From Nocardia sp. (GTDB lineage Bacteria > Actinomycetota > Actinomycetes > Mycobacteriales > Mycobacteriaceae): DNA of 6,649 nt. This document shows positions 1-6,409 of the stretch, one piece after another (position 1 is the first letter of the stretch; every line of letters begins with the position of its first letter). The position numbers and the translations under genes are program-made. The stretch covers positions 1 to 6,649 of the forward strand of contig JABFXT010000695.1 in the NCBI GenBank assembly GCA_013361595.1, written 5' to 3'. The notes below the pieces were generated by a model that was not told where the DNA came from, did no database searches, and saw nothing but the letters and a program-made list of their open reading frames with translations.

Positions 1-13
1 GCTCTTCCGATCT
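1..13. other. Illumina adapter remnant at the left edge
   Basis: The first 13 bases, GCTCTTCCGATCT, are identical to the 3' end shared by the standard Illumina sequencing adapters (reverse complement AGATCGGAAGAGC). An exact 13-base match placed precisely at the first base is very unlikely by chance. It is best read as untrimmed adapter at a contig end, not genomic DNA. The antiporter reading frame happens to stay open through it, so automatic annotation could wrongly add four residues to that protein. Genuine sequence starts at about base 14. Confidence 0.93.
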
Positions 14-1342
14 GGGGATTTCCTGCTCGCGGCCGGCGGTGGCGCGGTGGTGGGGATTCTGGTCGCCTATGCCCTGGCCCTGCTGCGCCGCCGGATCACC
101 GATCCGGTCCTGGACACCACCCTGTCCTTCCTGGCGCCGTTCCTGGCCTATCTGCCCGCCGAGGAGATCCACGCCTCCGGCGTCATCGCGGTGGTCACCT
201 GCGGCATGATCCTCGGGCACGGTGCACCGGTCTGGCAGAGCGCGGCCTCCCGGACCGCCGAACGCATCAACTGGGGCACGGTGCAGTTCATCCTGGAGAG
301 TGCGGTCTTCCTGATCATCGGTTTGCAGGTGAACACGATCGTCCGGGACGCCTGGGCGAGCGGATTGGATCACGGCACCCTGATCGTGGCCGCGATCGCG
401 GTACTGCTGGCGGTGATGCTGGCGCGACCGGTGTGGGTGTTCGGCTGGGCCTTCCTGGAGCGCGCGTTCGGCCGCGCCCCGGAGCCGCTGACCCATCCGA
501 CAGTGGTCTCCTGGGCCGGGATGCGCGGCGTGGTGACCCTGGCGGCGGTATTGCTGCTCCCGGCCGACACCCCGCAACTGCCGGTGCTGAAACTGCTCGC
601 ACTGGTCGTCGTCGCGGGCACGCTGCTGCTCCAGGGCACCTCGCTGTCGTGGCTGGTGCGGCGTTTGCGCCTGCGCGGGCCGAGTCGCGCCGAGGACGCG
701 TTGCAGAAGGCGAATCTGCTGACCCAGGCGGCGAATGCGGGACTGGCCGCGCTCGACGCGGCAGTGGGCCCGGACACCCCGGAAGATGTGGTGCGTTCGC
801 TGCGTGACCGGGTCACCTGGCGGACCAATGCGGCCTGGGAGCGGCTCGGCCGCCCGGAATCCGAACTGGCGACCCCGACCGCCGAGTACCGGCGGCTGCG
901 GCTGGAGATGTTGCGTGCCGAACGGGAGACGGTGTTGCGGGTCCGCGACACCGGGGGCGTGGACTACGAGATCCTGCAGCATGTGCTGGCCCGGCTGGAC
1001 CTGGAGGAGTCGATGATCGACCGGTTCGACGAGGGCGACGACGAGGACCGGGTCGAGACGCTGGCGGTCCCGGGCGGTTCGGCCGAGGACTGCGCGCATC
1101 TGCGGTCCGCCCCGCTGGTATGCGAATCGGACCGGCCGGATGTGTGCGCGCAATGTCTGGCGGAGGGCCTGACCTGGGTCCATCTGCGCATGTGCCTGAC
1201 CTGCGGCAATATCGGTTGCTGTGATTCCTCGCCGGGTAACCACGCGGCCGGGCACTACTCGTCGTCCGGCCATCCGGTGATGCGGAGTGTGGAACCCGGC
1301 GAGGCGTGGCGCTGGTGCTACGTCGACGAGCTGCTCGGTTAG
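14..1342 (+). CDS. CPA1-type Na+/H+ antiporter with C-terminal UBP zinc finger, 5' partial
   Basis: This is the 3' part of a membrane cation/proton antiporter of the CPA1 (NhaP/NHE) family, which exchanges Na+ or K+ for H+ across the cytoplasmic membrane. The frame is open from the left edge, so the GTG at 47 is an internal valine, not the start. Counting from it, hydrophobic helices lie near residues 1-13, 43-57, 79-98, 111-136, 152-171 and 180-200, with the family signature SWAGMRGVVTLA at 155-166. The early helices carrying the ion-binding acidic motif are missing. A charged helical cytosolic linker follows (about 205-340), including an acidic patch near 328-335. The end (349-424) is a UBP-type zinc finger: C349, H351, C367, C370, C383, C386, C391, H399, H403 and H409 fit the ligand pattern, with the typical WVHLRMCLTCG and CCDSS segments. 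Family identity is firm. Ion specificity and the role of the finger are unknown. The next gene starts 79 bp downstream on the same strand. Confidence 0.93.
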   Translation, partial: GDFLLAAGGGAVVGILVAYALALLRRRITDPVLDTTLSFLAPFLAYLPAEEIHASGVIAVVTCGMILGHGAPVWQSAASRTAERINWGTVQFILESAVFLIIGLQVNTIVRDAWASGLDHGTLIVAAIAVLLAVMLARPVWVFGWAFLERAFGRAPEPLTHPTVVSWAGMRGVVTLAAVLLLPADTPQLPVLKLLALVVVAGTLLLQGTSLSWLVRRLRLRGPSRAEDALQKANLLTQAANAGLAALDAAVGPDTPEDVVRSLRDRVTWRTNAAWERLGRPESELATPTAEYRRLRLEMLRAERETVLRVRDTGGVDYEILQHVLARLDLEESMIDRFDEGDDEDRVETLAVPGGSAEDCAHLRSAPLVCESDRPDVCAQCLAEGLTWVHLRMCLTCGNIGCCDSSPGNHAAGHYSSSGHPVMRSVEPGEAWRWCYVDELLG

Positions 1343-1403
1343 CCGCCGGCCGGCCCGGGTTCCGCGGAGGTGTCCTGCCTGCGTGCTGCCGGTGTCGGTG
1401 GCC

Positions 1404-1421
1404 TGCGGCAGGATGGGCGCC
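1404..1421 (+). promoter_or_regulatory. Start-proximal CAGGAT box of rqlH (leaderless -10-like or RBS)
   Basis: TGCGGCAGGAT (1404-1414) ends seven bases before the ATG at 1422. CAGGAT resembles the actinobacterial -10 consensus TAnnnT at the spacing expected if transcription begins at the start codon. The embedded AGGA (1410-1413) is equally well placed as a Shine-Dalgarno site. No convincing -35 is seen. The same 11 bases occur at the same distance before the start at 4350, which supports function, but the two roles cannot be separated from sequence. Confidence 0.45.
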
Positions 1422-3551
1422 ATGACGACAGCACCGGGCAGCACCAGGGGCGGGGCCGGCGAAGTCGCCGGCGGACTACGCGAGCACGCGGAGGCGCTCC
1501 TGCGGGAGCTCGCCGGACCGGACGCGCGATTGCGGGACGACCAGTGGACCGCGATCGAAGCGCTGGTGGTCGGTAAACGCCGCGCACTGGTGGTGCAGCG
1601 CACCGGGTGGGGTAAATCGGCGGTGTACTTCATCGCGGCGAAGCTGCTGCGCGCCCAGGGGCGCGGACCCACCGTCATCGTGTCGCCGCTGCTGGCCCTC
1701 ATGCGCAACCAGGTCGCGTCCGCCCAGCGCGCCGGGGTGGTGGCGGCGACCATCAACTCCGGCAACGTCACCGAATGGGACGAGATCCATCAGCAGGTCG
1801 CGGCCGGTTCGGTGGATGTGCTGCTGGTCAGTCCCGAGCGGCTGAACAATCCCGATTTCCGGGATCAGGTGCTGCCCCGGCTCGCCGCCGACGCCGGTCT
1901 GGTGGTCATCGACGAAGCGCACTGTGTCTCCGACTGGGGACACGATTTCCGTCCCGACTACCGCCGGATCCGGACCCTCATCGCCGACCTGGGCAGCGAG
2001 GTGCCGGTGCTGGCCACCACCGCCACCGCCAACGATCGGGTGGTGACCGATGTGGCCGGGCAGATCGGTACCGACACCCTGGTTCTGCGCGGCGACCTCG
2101 ATCGCGCCTCCCTGCGTCTGTCGGTGGTCCGGTTCGACGACGCGGTGGAACGCACCACCTGGCTCAGCGGTCATCTGGACCGGTTGCCGGGATCCGGGAT
2201 CGTGTACACGCTGACCGTCGCCGGCGCCCACGATCTCGCCGATGTGCTGAATTCGCACGGTCACAAGGTCGCCGCCTACACCGGGCAGACCGATCCGGCC
2301 GAACGGGAAGCGCTCGAAACGGCCCTGCTGAACAACGATGTCAAAGCACTGATAGCCACCTCCGCGCTGGGGATGGGATTCGACAAACCCGATCTGGGGT
2401 TCGTGGTCCACGTGGGCGCCCCGTCGTCGCCCATCTCCTACTATCAGCAGGTCGGCCGGGCCGGGCGAGCCACCGAACGCGCCGAGGTCGTATTGCTGCC
2501 CGGGCCCGAGGACACCCGGATCTGGAGTTACTTCGCCTCGGTGGCGTTCCCCCGCGAACATGTGGTCCGATCCGTTCTCGAAGCGCTCGACCGGGAGCGC
2601 CCACAGTCCACCGCGGCGTTGGAGCCCCTGGTCGAGCTCAACCGCTCCCGCCTCGACATGGTCCTGAAGGTGCTCGATGTCGACGGCGCGGTCCGCCGGG
2701 TCCGCGGCGGCTGGCTGGGGACCGGCGAGCCCTGGGCCTACGACGCCGACCGTTACGAACGGCTCGATGCCGCGCGCACCGCCGAACAGCAGGCGATGCT
2801 CGATTACCAGCGCACCACCGGCTGCCGGATGGAATTCCTCCGGCGGCAACTCGACGATCCGGCGTTGCTCGCCGCCGCGCCCGGTACCGGTGCCTGCGGT
2901 CGCTGCGACAACTGCACCGGCGAGCACCGCGACACCACGGTCGACACCGCCGCCGTGGATGCCACGCGGGCCCGGCTCGACCGTCCCGGTATCGATCTCG
3001 CGCCCCGTAAGCAATGGCCGACCGGGATGGCGAAACTCGGGGTATCGCTGTCGGGCAAGATCTCCGCCGGCGCCGAGACCGGCCGGGTCCTGGGCCGGCT
3101 GAACTCGCTCGGCTGGGGCCGGCGGTTGCGCCCGATCCTCGACGGCCCCGACGCTCCGGTGCCGGACGAGGTGGTCGACGCCTGTATTCCGGTACTGCGG
3201 GAATGGGACTGGGCCGTGCGGCCCACCGCGGTGCTGGCGCTGGAATCGCCCACCCACCCGGTGCTCACGGGTTCGCTGGCCGAGCGTCTCGCCGGAATCG
3301 GCCGGCTCCGCAATCTCGGCACCCTGCATACCCGTCCCGACCGGCCGCCGGTATCCGCCGTCAATTCCGCCCACCGGGTCGCCGCCCTGCACGATGCCTG
3401 GGAGATCCCCGATCTCGGCGGCTCGGACGGTCCGATCCTGCTGGTGGACACCCTCACCGATACCGGCTGGACGTTCACCGTCGCGGCGTGGGCGTTGCGC
3501 CAGGCGGGCGCCCCGGCTGTTCTTCCGTTCGCGTTGGCGACCCCGGCCTGA
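1422..3551 (+). CDS. rqlH: RecQ-like DNA helicase RqlH with ComF-like C-terminal domain
   Basis: This 709-residue protein has the layout of mycobacterial RqlH (691 residues in M. smegmatis), a characterised 3'-5' ssDNA translocase and helicase of a non-RecQ clade. A RecQ-type ATPase core spans about 35-350: Q41 of motif 0, Walker A TGWGKS at 61-66, DEAH at 164-167, TTATA at 199-203 and QQVGRAGR at 342-349. A linker leads to a four-cysteine zinc module (C468, C492, C495, C498). RQC and HRDC domains are absent. The C-terminus (about 525-709) is ComF/phosphoribosyltransferase-like, with a PRPP-loop-like segment VDTLTDTGWT at 675-684 in which the usual second acidic residue is T677. The ATG at 1422 is preferred because AGGA lies eight bases upstream; an in-frame ATG at 1413 would cover that site. 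The longer frame back to 1287 only overlaps the antiporter end. The likely role is DNA repair and recombination. The 3' end overlaps the opposing gene. Confidence 0.93.
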   Translation: MTTAPGSTRGGAGEVAGGLREHAEALLRELAGPDARLRDDQWTAIEALVVGKRRALVVQRTGWGKSAVYFIAAKLLRAQGRGPTVIVSPLLALMRNQVASAQRAGVVAATINSGNVTEWDEIHQQVAAGSVDVLLVSPERLNNPDFRDQVLPRLAADAGLVVIDEAHCVSDWGHDFRPDYRRIRTLIADLGSEVPVLATTATANDRVVTDVAGQIGTDTLVLRGDLDRASLRLSVVRFDDAVERTTWLSGHLDRLPGSGIVYTLTVAGAHDLADVLNSHGHKVAAYTGQTDPAEREALETALLNNDVKALIATSALGMGFDKPDLGFVVHVGAPSSPISYYQQVGRAGRATERAEVVLLPGPEDTRIWSYFASVAFPREHVVRSVLEALDRERPQSTAALEPLVELNRSRLDMVLKVLDVDGAVRRVRGGWLGTGEPWAYDADRYERLDAARTAEQQAMLDYQRTTGCRMEFLRRQLDDPALLAAAPGTGACGRCDNCTGEHRDTTVDTAAVDATRARLDRPGIDLAPRKQWPTGMAKLGVSLSGKISAGAETGRVLGRLNSLGWGRRLRPILDGPDAPVPDEVVDACIPVLREWDWAVRPTAVLALESPTHPVLTGSLAERLAGIGRLRNLGTLHTRPDRPPVSAVNSAHRVAALHDAWEIPDLGGSDGPILLVDTLTDTGWTFTVAAWALRQAGAPAVLPFALATPA

Positions 3552-4218
3552 TCTCCCGGCCCGGTTCCGGTCGGCCGGCGGCGGTGGGAAGCCGGTCGAG
3601 CAGCGCGAACACGGCGACGAGCACCACCGCGACCACGACCACCAGCAGGGTGTTCAACAGCGCGGTCGCGTATCCCTTCCGGGCGGCGTCCAGGAACGGG
3701 TACGGATACCAGTCGGTCACGGCGCCGTGGGCGAATGTGTATCCGATCCAGGCCACCGGCCAGACGAACGCCGCGGCGACCGTGCCCCGATCGATCCGCG
3801 GCCGGGGTCCGAACACCAGCCATACCGCGAGGGTCGCCCAGGGCGCGAGGTAGTGGAAGCCGAGATTCGCCCACCATGCCGCGCCGGTGAGGTGTACCTC
3901 GTCGGCGAGTACCAGCGCGAAGACCAGACCGGTGATCACGATCCCCAGCAGGGCATCCAACCGCACCACCCGCCAGAGCCGGCCGTCCCGATCGGGCCGT
4001 ATCGCCAGCCCCGCCGATACCACCAGTACGAACAGGTTGCTCTGGATGGTGAAGTAGCTGAAGAGCCGTACGAGTCTCGTCGCGATACCGGCCGCCGGGT
4101 CCGCGCGTCCGGAATTCGCGTCCGCACCACCGGTGAACAGTAGTGCCAGTTGCGTCACCAACGCGGCGGTGATGACGAGAGCGATCACGAGATGGCAGGC
4201 CCGGGCGGTGATATCCAC
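3475..4218 (-). CDS. Pr6Pr family six-helix integral membrane protein
   Basis: This protein of about 247 residues has six predicted membrane helices (about 8-28, 53-72, 86-105, 117-136, 146-163, 184-207). It carries patterns I associate with the Pr6Pr family: LFSYFTIQSN at 52-61, DALLGIVITGLVF at 88-100, and GFHYLAPW at 120-127. T57 and H122 sit in helices 2 and 4, recalling the Thr/His pair of eukaryotic AIG1/ADTRP lipid hydrolases. That link is an inference, and no function is established. After the last helix comes a Pro/Arg/Gly-rich hydrophilic tail of about 40 residues, part of it encoded opposite the end of rqlH. The GTG at 4218 is chosen because it starts a few residues before helix 1. 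In-frame GTGs at 4251 and 4257 are alternatives, and none has a clear ribosome binding site. The gene is divergent from the PEP-mutase-like gene. Confidence 0.82.
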   Translation of the reverse strand: MDITARACHLVIALVITAALVTQLALLFTGGADANSGRADPAAGIATRLVRLFSYFTIQSNLFVLVVSAGLAIRPDRDGRLWRVVRLDALLGIVITGLVFALVLADEVHLTGAAWWANLGFHYLAPWATLAVWLVFGPRPRIDRGTVAAAFVWPVAWIGYTFAHGAVTDWYPYPFLDAARKGYATALLNTLLVVVVAVVLVAVFALLDRLPTAAGRPEPGREIRPGSPTRTEEQPGRPPGATPTPRR

Positions 4219-4331
4219 CGCACCGCCGCGACCCGCCGAGCCGAAGCGCACGTTCACACCGGCCCATACTGCCGCCGGTGGGAGCGCGCGCCACGGCGAC
4301 ACGCGATAAGGGGTACGAACTCGCGCCCGGG

Positions 4332-4349
4332 TGCGGCAGGATCGGTGTG
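4332..4349 (+). promoter_or_regulatory. Start-proximal CAGGAT box of the PEP-mutase-like gene
   Basis: TGCGGCAGGAT (4332-4342) is identical to the block before rqlH and also ends seven bases before the start codon, here GTG at 4350. It may be a leaderless -10 element, a Shine-Dalgarno site (AGGA at 4338-4341), or both. It decides the start: 4350 reproduces the rqlH spacing exactly, whereas the adjacent in-frame GTG at 4347 would leave only four bases. Confidence 0.45.
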
Positions 4350-5102
4350 GTGACCACATTGCCCGAGAAGGCCACCGCATTCCTCGAACTCCATCGCCCC
4401 GGCGACCCGGTGATCCTGCCCACGGTATGGGACGCCTGGTCGGCGGATCTGGTGCGGCAGGCCGGTTTTCCGGCGCTCACCGTCGGCAGCCATCCGCTCG
4501 CCAACTCGGTCGGCAAAGCCGACCGGGAGGGGATGGCCTTCGCCGACGTACTCGGTCGCGTCCGGGAGATCACCGCCGCGGTGGATATACCGGTCTCGGT
4601 GGATCTCGAATCCGGCTACGGGGTCGAACCGGTGGCGCTCATCGACGGGTTGTTGCAGGCCGGCGCGGTCGGGTTCAACCTCGAGGACACCGTGCACAAG
4701 GAGGGTGGGCGGCTGCGCGAGCCACAGGAGCACGCCGATCTCGTGGGCCGGCTGCGGCAGGCCGCCGACGACACCGGTGTGCATGTGGTCGTGAACGCCC
4801 GCACCGATCTGCTGCTCGCCCCGTCCGGCGATCCGGCCGAGCTGGTCGGCCCGGCGATCGAACGGTTGCGGCTGGCGGCCGCGGCGGGCGCCGATGTGCT
4901 GTATCCGGTCGGCCGTTACGGCCCGGAGGTGCTGAGCCGGCTGTGCGCCGAACTGCCGTTGCCGGTGAACGCGGTCACGCTGCCGGACCAGGGTGACAAG
5001 GCGTATTTCGCCGAAGCCGGTGCTGCGCGCGTGAGTTTCGGGCCGTTCCTGCAGTACGCGCTGGCGGCGGAGGCGAAGAGGCTGCTCGAACCCTGGCGGT
5101 GA
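4350..5102 (+). CDS. Isocitrate lyase/PEP mutase superfamily protein
   Basis: This is a 250-residue (beta/alpha)8-type enzyme of the isocitrate lyase/phosphoenolpyruvate mutase superfamily, whose members make or break C-C or C-P bonds on 2-oxo or 2-hydroxy acids using Mg2+. Family features are PTVWDAWSADL at 24-34, the GKAD loop with D58, the strand VDLESGYG at 84-91 (D85 and E87 at metal-binding positions), NLEDTVHKEGG at 110-120 (E112) and VNARTDLLL near 149-157. The lyase signature with its catalytic cysteine (KKCGH type) is absent, so true isocitrate or methylisocitrate lyase activity is unlikely. PEP mutase, phosphonopyruvate hydrolase or oxaloacetate decarboxylase-like chemistry remains possible. 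No phosphonate pathway genes lie nearby, so the substrate is unassigned. An upstream in-frame ATG at 4278 adds unconserved residues and is rejected in favour of 4350. The gene converges on the polymerase-domain gene with 30 bp between stops. Confidence 0.88.
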   Translation: MTTLPEKATAFLELHRPGDPVILPTVWDAWSADLVRQAGFPALTVGSHPLANSVGKADREGMAFADVLGRVREITAAVDIPVSVDLESGYGVEPVALIDGLLQAGAVGFNLEDTVHKEGGRLREPQEHADLVGRLRQAADDTGVHVVVNARTDLLLAPSGDPAELVGPAIERLRLAAAAGADVLYPVGRYGPEVLSRLCAELPLPVNAVTLPDQGDKAYFAEAGAARVSFGPFLQYALAAEAKRLLEPWR

Positions 5103-5132
5103 ACCCGGTCGCGGAACACGGTGCCGGGCCGG

Positions 5133-6095
5133 TCAGGACTCCGGGCCGGGGTCCTCGTCGAGATCCACCTCGTCGCGATCGGCCCATTCGATCAGTTGTC
5201 CCAGATCGAATACCGCGTCGTCCATACCGGCGTGCAGATCACCGAGGCGGCGGTACCGCTCGGGGACGGTGGCGATGGTGAAATCGCGAGGATGGATATC
5301 GTCGATCTCGTCCCAGTCCACCGGGGTGGAGACCGTCGCCGCCGGGTTACCGCGGACCGAATAGGCGGCCGCGATCGTATGGTCGCGGGCGTTCTGGTTG
5401 TAATCGATGAACAGTTGTGCCGGATCGCGGTCGCGCCGCCACCAGGTGGTCGTCACATCATCGGAAGCCCGGCGACGGACCTCCTCGGCGAAGGCCAGCG
5501 CGGCCCGGCGCACCTGCTGGAAGCCGTGGTCCGGCGCGATCCGCACGTAGACGTGCAAACCCTTGCCGCCCGATGTCTTCGGCCAGCCGACCGCGCCGAT
5601 CTCGTCGAGCACCTCGTGGACCACACCGGCCACCCGCTGTACCCGGGGCCAGGGACAGTCCGGCATGGGGTCGAGATCGATCCGCCATTCGTCCGGGCTC
5701 TCGGTATCGGCGCGGCGTGAGTTCCACGGGTGGAATTCGACGGTCGACATCTGGACCGCCCAGATGATCTCGGCCAGTTCGGTGACGCAGAGTTCGTCGG
5801 CGTGCCGACCGTAGCGCGGGAAGTACACCCGCACGGTGGACACCCAGTCCGGCGCTCCCGCGGGCAGCCGCTTCTGGTGGACTTTCCCGCCGGGCAAGCC
5901 TTTCGGGAAGCGGTGCAACATACAGGGGCGCTCCCGCAGCGCATTGACGATTCCGTCGCCCACGCTCAGGTAGTACTGCACCAGATCGAGTTTGGTCGCG
6001 CCGGACTCCGGAAAATACACCCGGTCCGGGTTGGAGATACGGACCTCGCGTTCTCCGACCGTCAGTTCCACCGCCGCGCCCGCGCCGCCAGCCAT
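5133..6095 (-). CDS. Stand-alone LigD-type primase-polymerase (PolD/Prim-PolC-like)
   Basis: This 320-residue protein corresponds to the polymerase domain of bacterial NHEJ ligase D (archaeo-eukaryotic primase superfamily), with no ligase or nuclease domain attached. Such stand-alone enzymes in mycobacteria (PolD1/Prim-PolC and PolD2) extend primers and fill short gaps, often favouring ribonucleotides. Visible motifs are MLHRFPKG at 59-66, FHPWNSR at 121-127, the catalytic pair IDLDP with D140 and D142, SGGKGLH at 175-181, and LFIDYNQNARDHTIAAAYSVRG at 228-249, where D231 is the likely third metal ligand. The catalytic set looks complete, so the enzyme should be active. The C-terminus ends in an acidic stretch. 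Overall wording resembles the PolD1/Prim-PolC type more than PolD2, but that assignment comes from memory and is moderate. The ATG at 6095 is supported by the box just upstream. No ku or ligase gene lies in the window. Confidence 0.92.
   Translation of the reverse strand: MAGGAGAAVELTVGEREVRISNPDRVYFPESGATKLDLVQYYLSVGDGIVNALRERPCMLHRFPKGLPGGKVHQKRLPAGAPDWVSTVRVYFPRYGRHADELCVTELAEIIWAVQMSTVEFHPWNSRRADTESPDEWRIDLDPMPDCPWPRVQRVAGVVHEVLDEIGAVGWPKTSGGKGLHVYVRIAPDHGFQQVRRAALAFAEEVRRRASDDVTTTWWRRDRDPAQLFIDYNQNARDHTIAAAYSVRGNPAATVSTPVDWDEIDDIHPRDFTIATVPERYRRLGDLHAGMDDAVFDLGQLIEWADRDEVDLDEDPGPES
5136..5154. terminator. Possible hairpin between convergent gene ends
   Basis: GGACTCC (5136-5142) and GGGGTCC (5148-5154) can pair over a five-base loop, with one T/G position that is a wobble pair in the top-strand RNA. 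It lies 34 bases after the stop at 5102 and within the last codons of the opposing gene. No T-run follows on either side, so it would not be a classical intrinsic terminator. It could arise by chance in GC-rich coding DNA. Confidence 0.22.
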
Positions 6096-6107
6096 GGTCC
6101 GACCCTA
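6096..6107 (-). promoter_or_regulatory. TAGGGT box before the primase-polymerase start
   Basis: On the minus strand TAGGGT (6107 down to 6102) is followed by six bases and then the ATG at 6095. TAGGGT fits the TAnnnT -10 consensus at leaderless spacing, and its AGGG could alternatively serve as a ribosome binding site. No clear -35 is visible upstream. Confidence 0.45.
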
Positions 6108-6409
6108 GCCGCCGGAACCGAATCCGTCTGGGCGGCGAGCCGGGTTCGTGGAAGGGACCGCCGGGTCGGCGCCCGGCCGATCTCGCTGTTCCGGTTCGCG
6201 GGCGCCCGCATCACAAGGGCCGAATCAATGCTTGGGACATGCTATTTTTCTTCTGACCGGGCAGATGGGGTTCCGGATAGCGGGTCGGTGGCGGTGACAG
6301 GTCTCGTTCGGAGACGACACGGTGAAATCCGCGCCGCGGAGCCGATGAGATACGGGGCTGTGCCCTGCCGGTCCGATCCTGGCCCTGGCCGGTGGTGTGC
6401 GTGAGAGGT
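6108..6409. other. Intergenic region between divergent genes
   Basis: No convincing gene is seen in this stretch, which should hold control sequences for the polymerase gene (left) and the last gene (right). It contains the only clearly AT-rich patch in the window (TATTTTTCTTCT at 6243-6254), preceded by TGC so that TGCTATTTT resembles an extended -10 on the plus strand. On the minus strand TAGCAT (6244-6239) also fits TAnnnT. Nearby are two ATGCT copies one helical turn apart (6228-6232 and 6239-6243) and an inverted repeat at 6301-6315. A 58-codon plus-strand frame (6228-6404) lacks a strong coding bias. Promoter positions are guesses. Confidence 0.4.
6301..6315. repeat. Small inverted repeat GTCTC-N5-GAGAC
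   Basis: GTCTC (6301-6305) and GAGAC (6311-6315) are perfect inverted arms around GTTCG. This could be an operator half-site pair or a short RNA hairpin in a leader upstream of the last gene. Five-base arms are common by chance, so functional meaning is uncertain. Confidence 0.3.

Noticed and set aside
1343..1403. GC-rich inverted bases after the antiporter stop as a terminator
   Set aside because: The CCGGCCGG run is self-complementary but gives no stem with a proper loop and has no T-run, so no terminator is called.
1287..1421. Upstream extension of the rqlH frame to the ATG at 1287
   Set aside because: The extra 45 residues overlap the antiporter zinc finger codons and look non-coding; the start at 1422 has a well-placed upstream box.
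1476..3392. Minus-strand open frame of 638 codons opposite rqlH
   Set aside because: It mirrors the rqlH codon bias on the other strand, has Gly/His/Gln/Arg-rich sequence with no domain, and rqlH carries all helicase motifs.
4278..4349. Upstream ATG for the PEP-mutase-like gene
   Set aside because: The added residues are unlike the family N-terminus and would cover the shared CAGGAT box; GTG at 4350 fits better.
2804..4573. Minus-strand open frame of 589 codons spanning three genes
   Set aside because: It runs out of frame through the Pr6Pr gene and opposite two others; composition is Arg/Ser/Pro/Gly-rich low complexity typical of a GC-rich shadow frame.
6320..6400. Possible riboswitch (GGTGAAATCC resembles part of a cobalamin element)
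   Set aside because: The rest of the conserved cobalamin core (the GCCACTG box and surrounding stems) is absent, and the downstream gene is unrelated to cobalamin.
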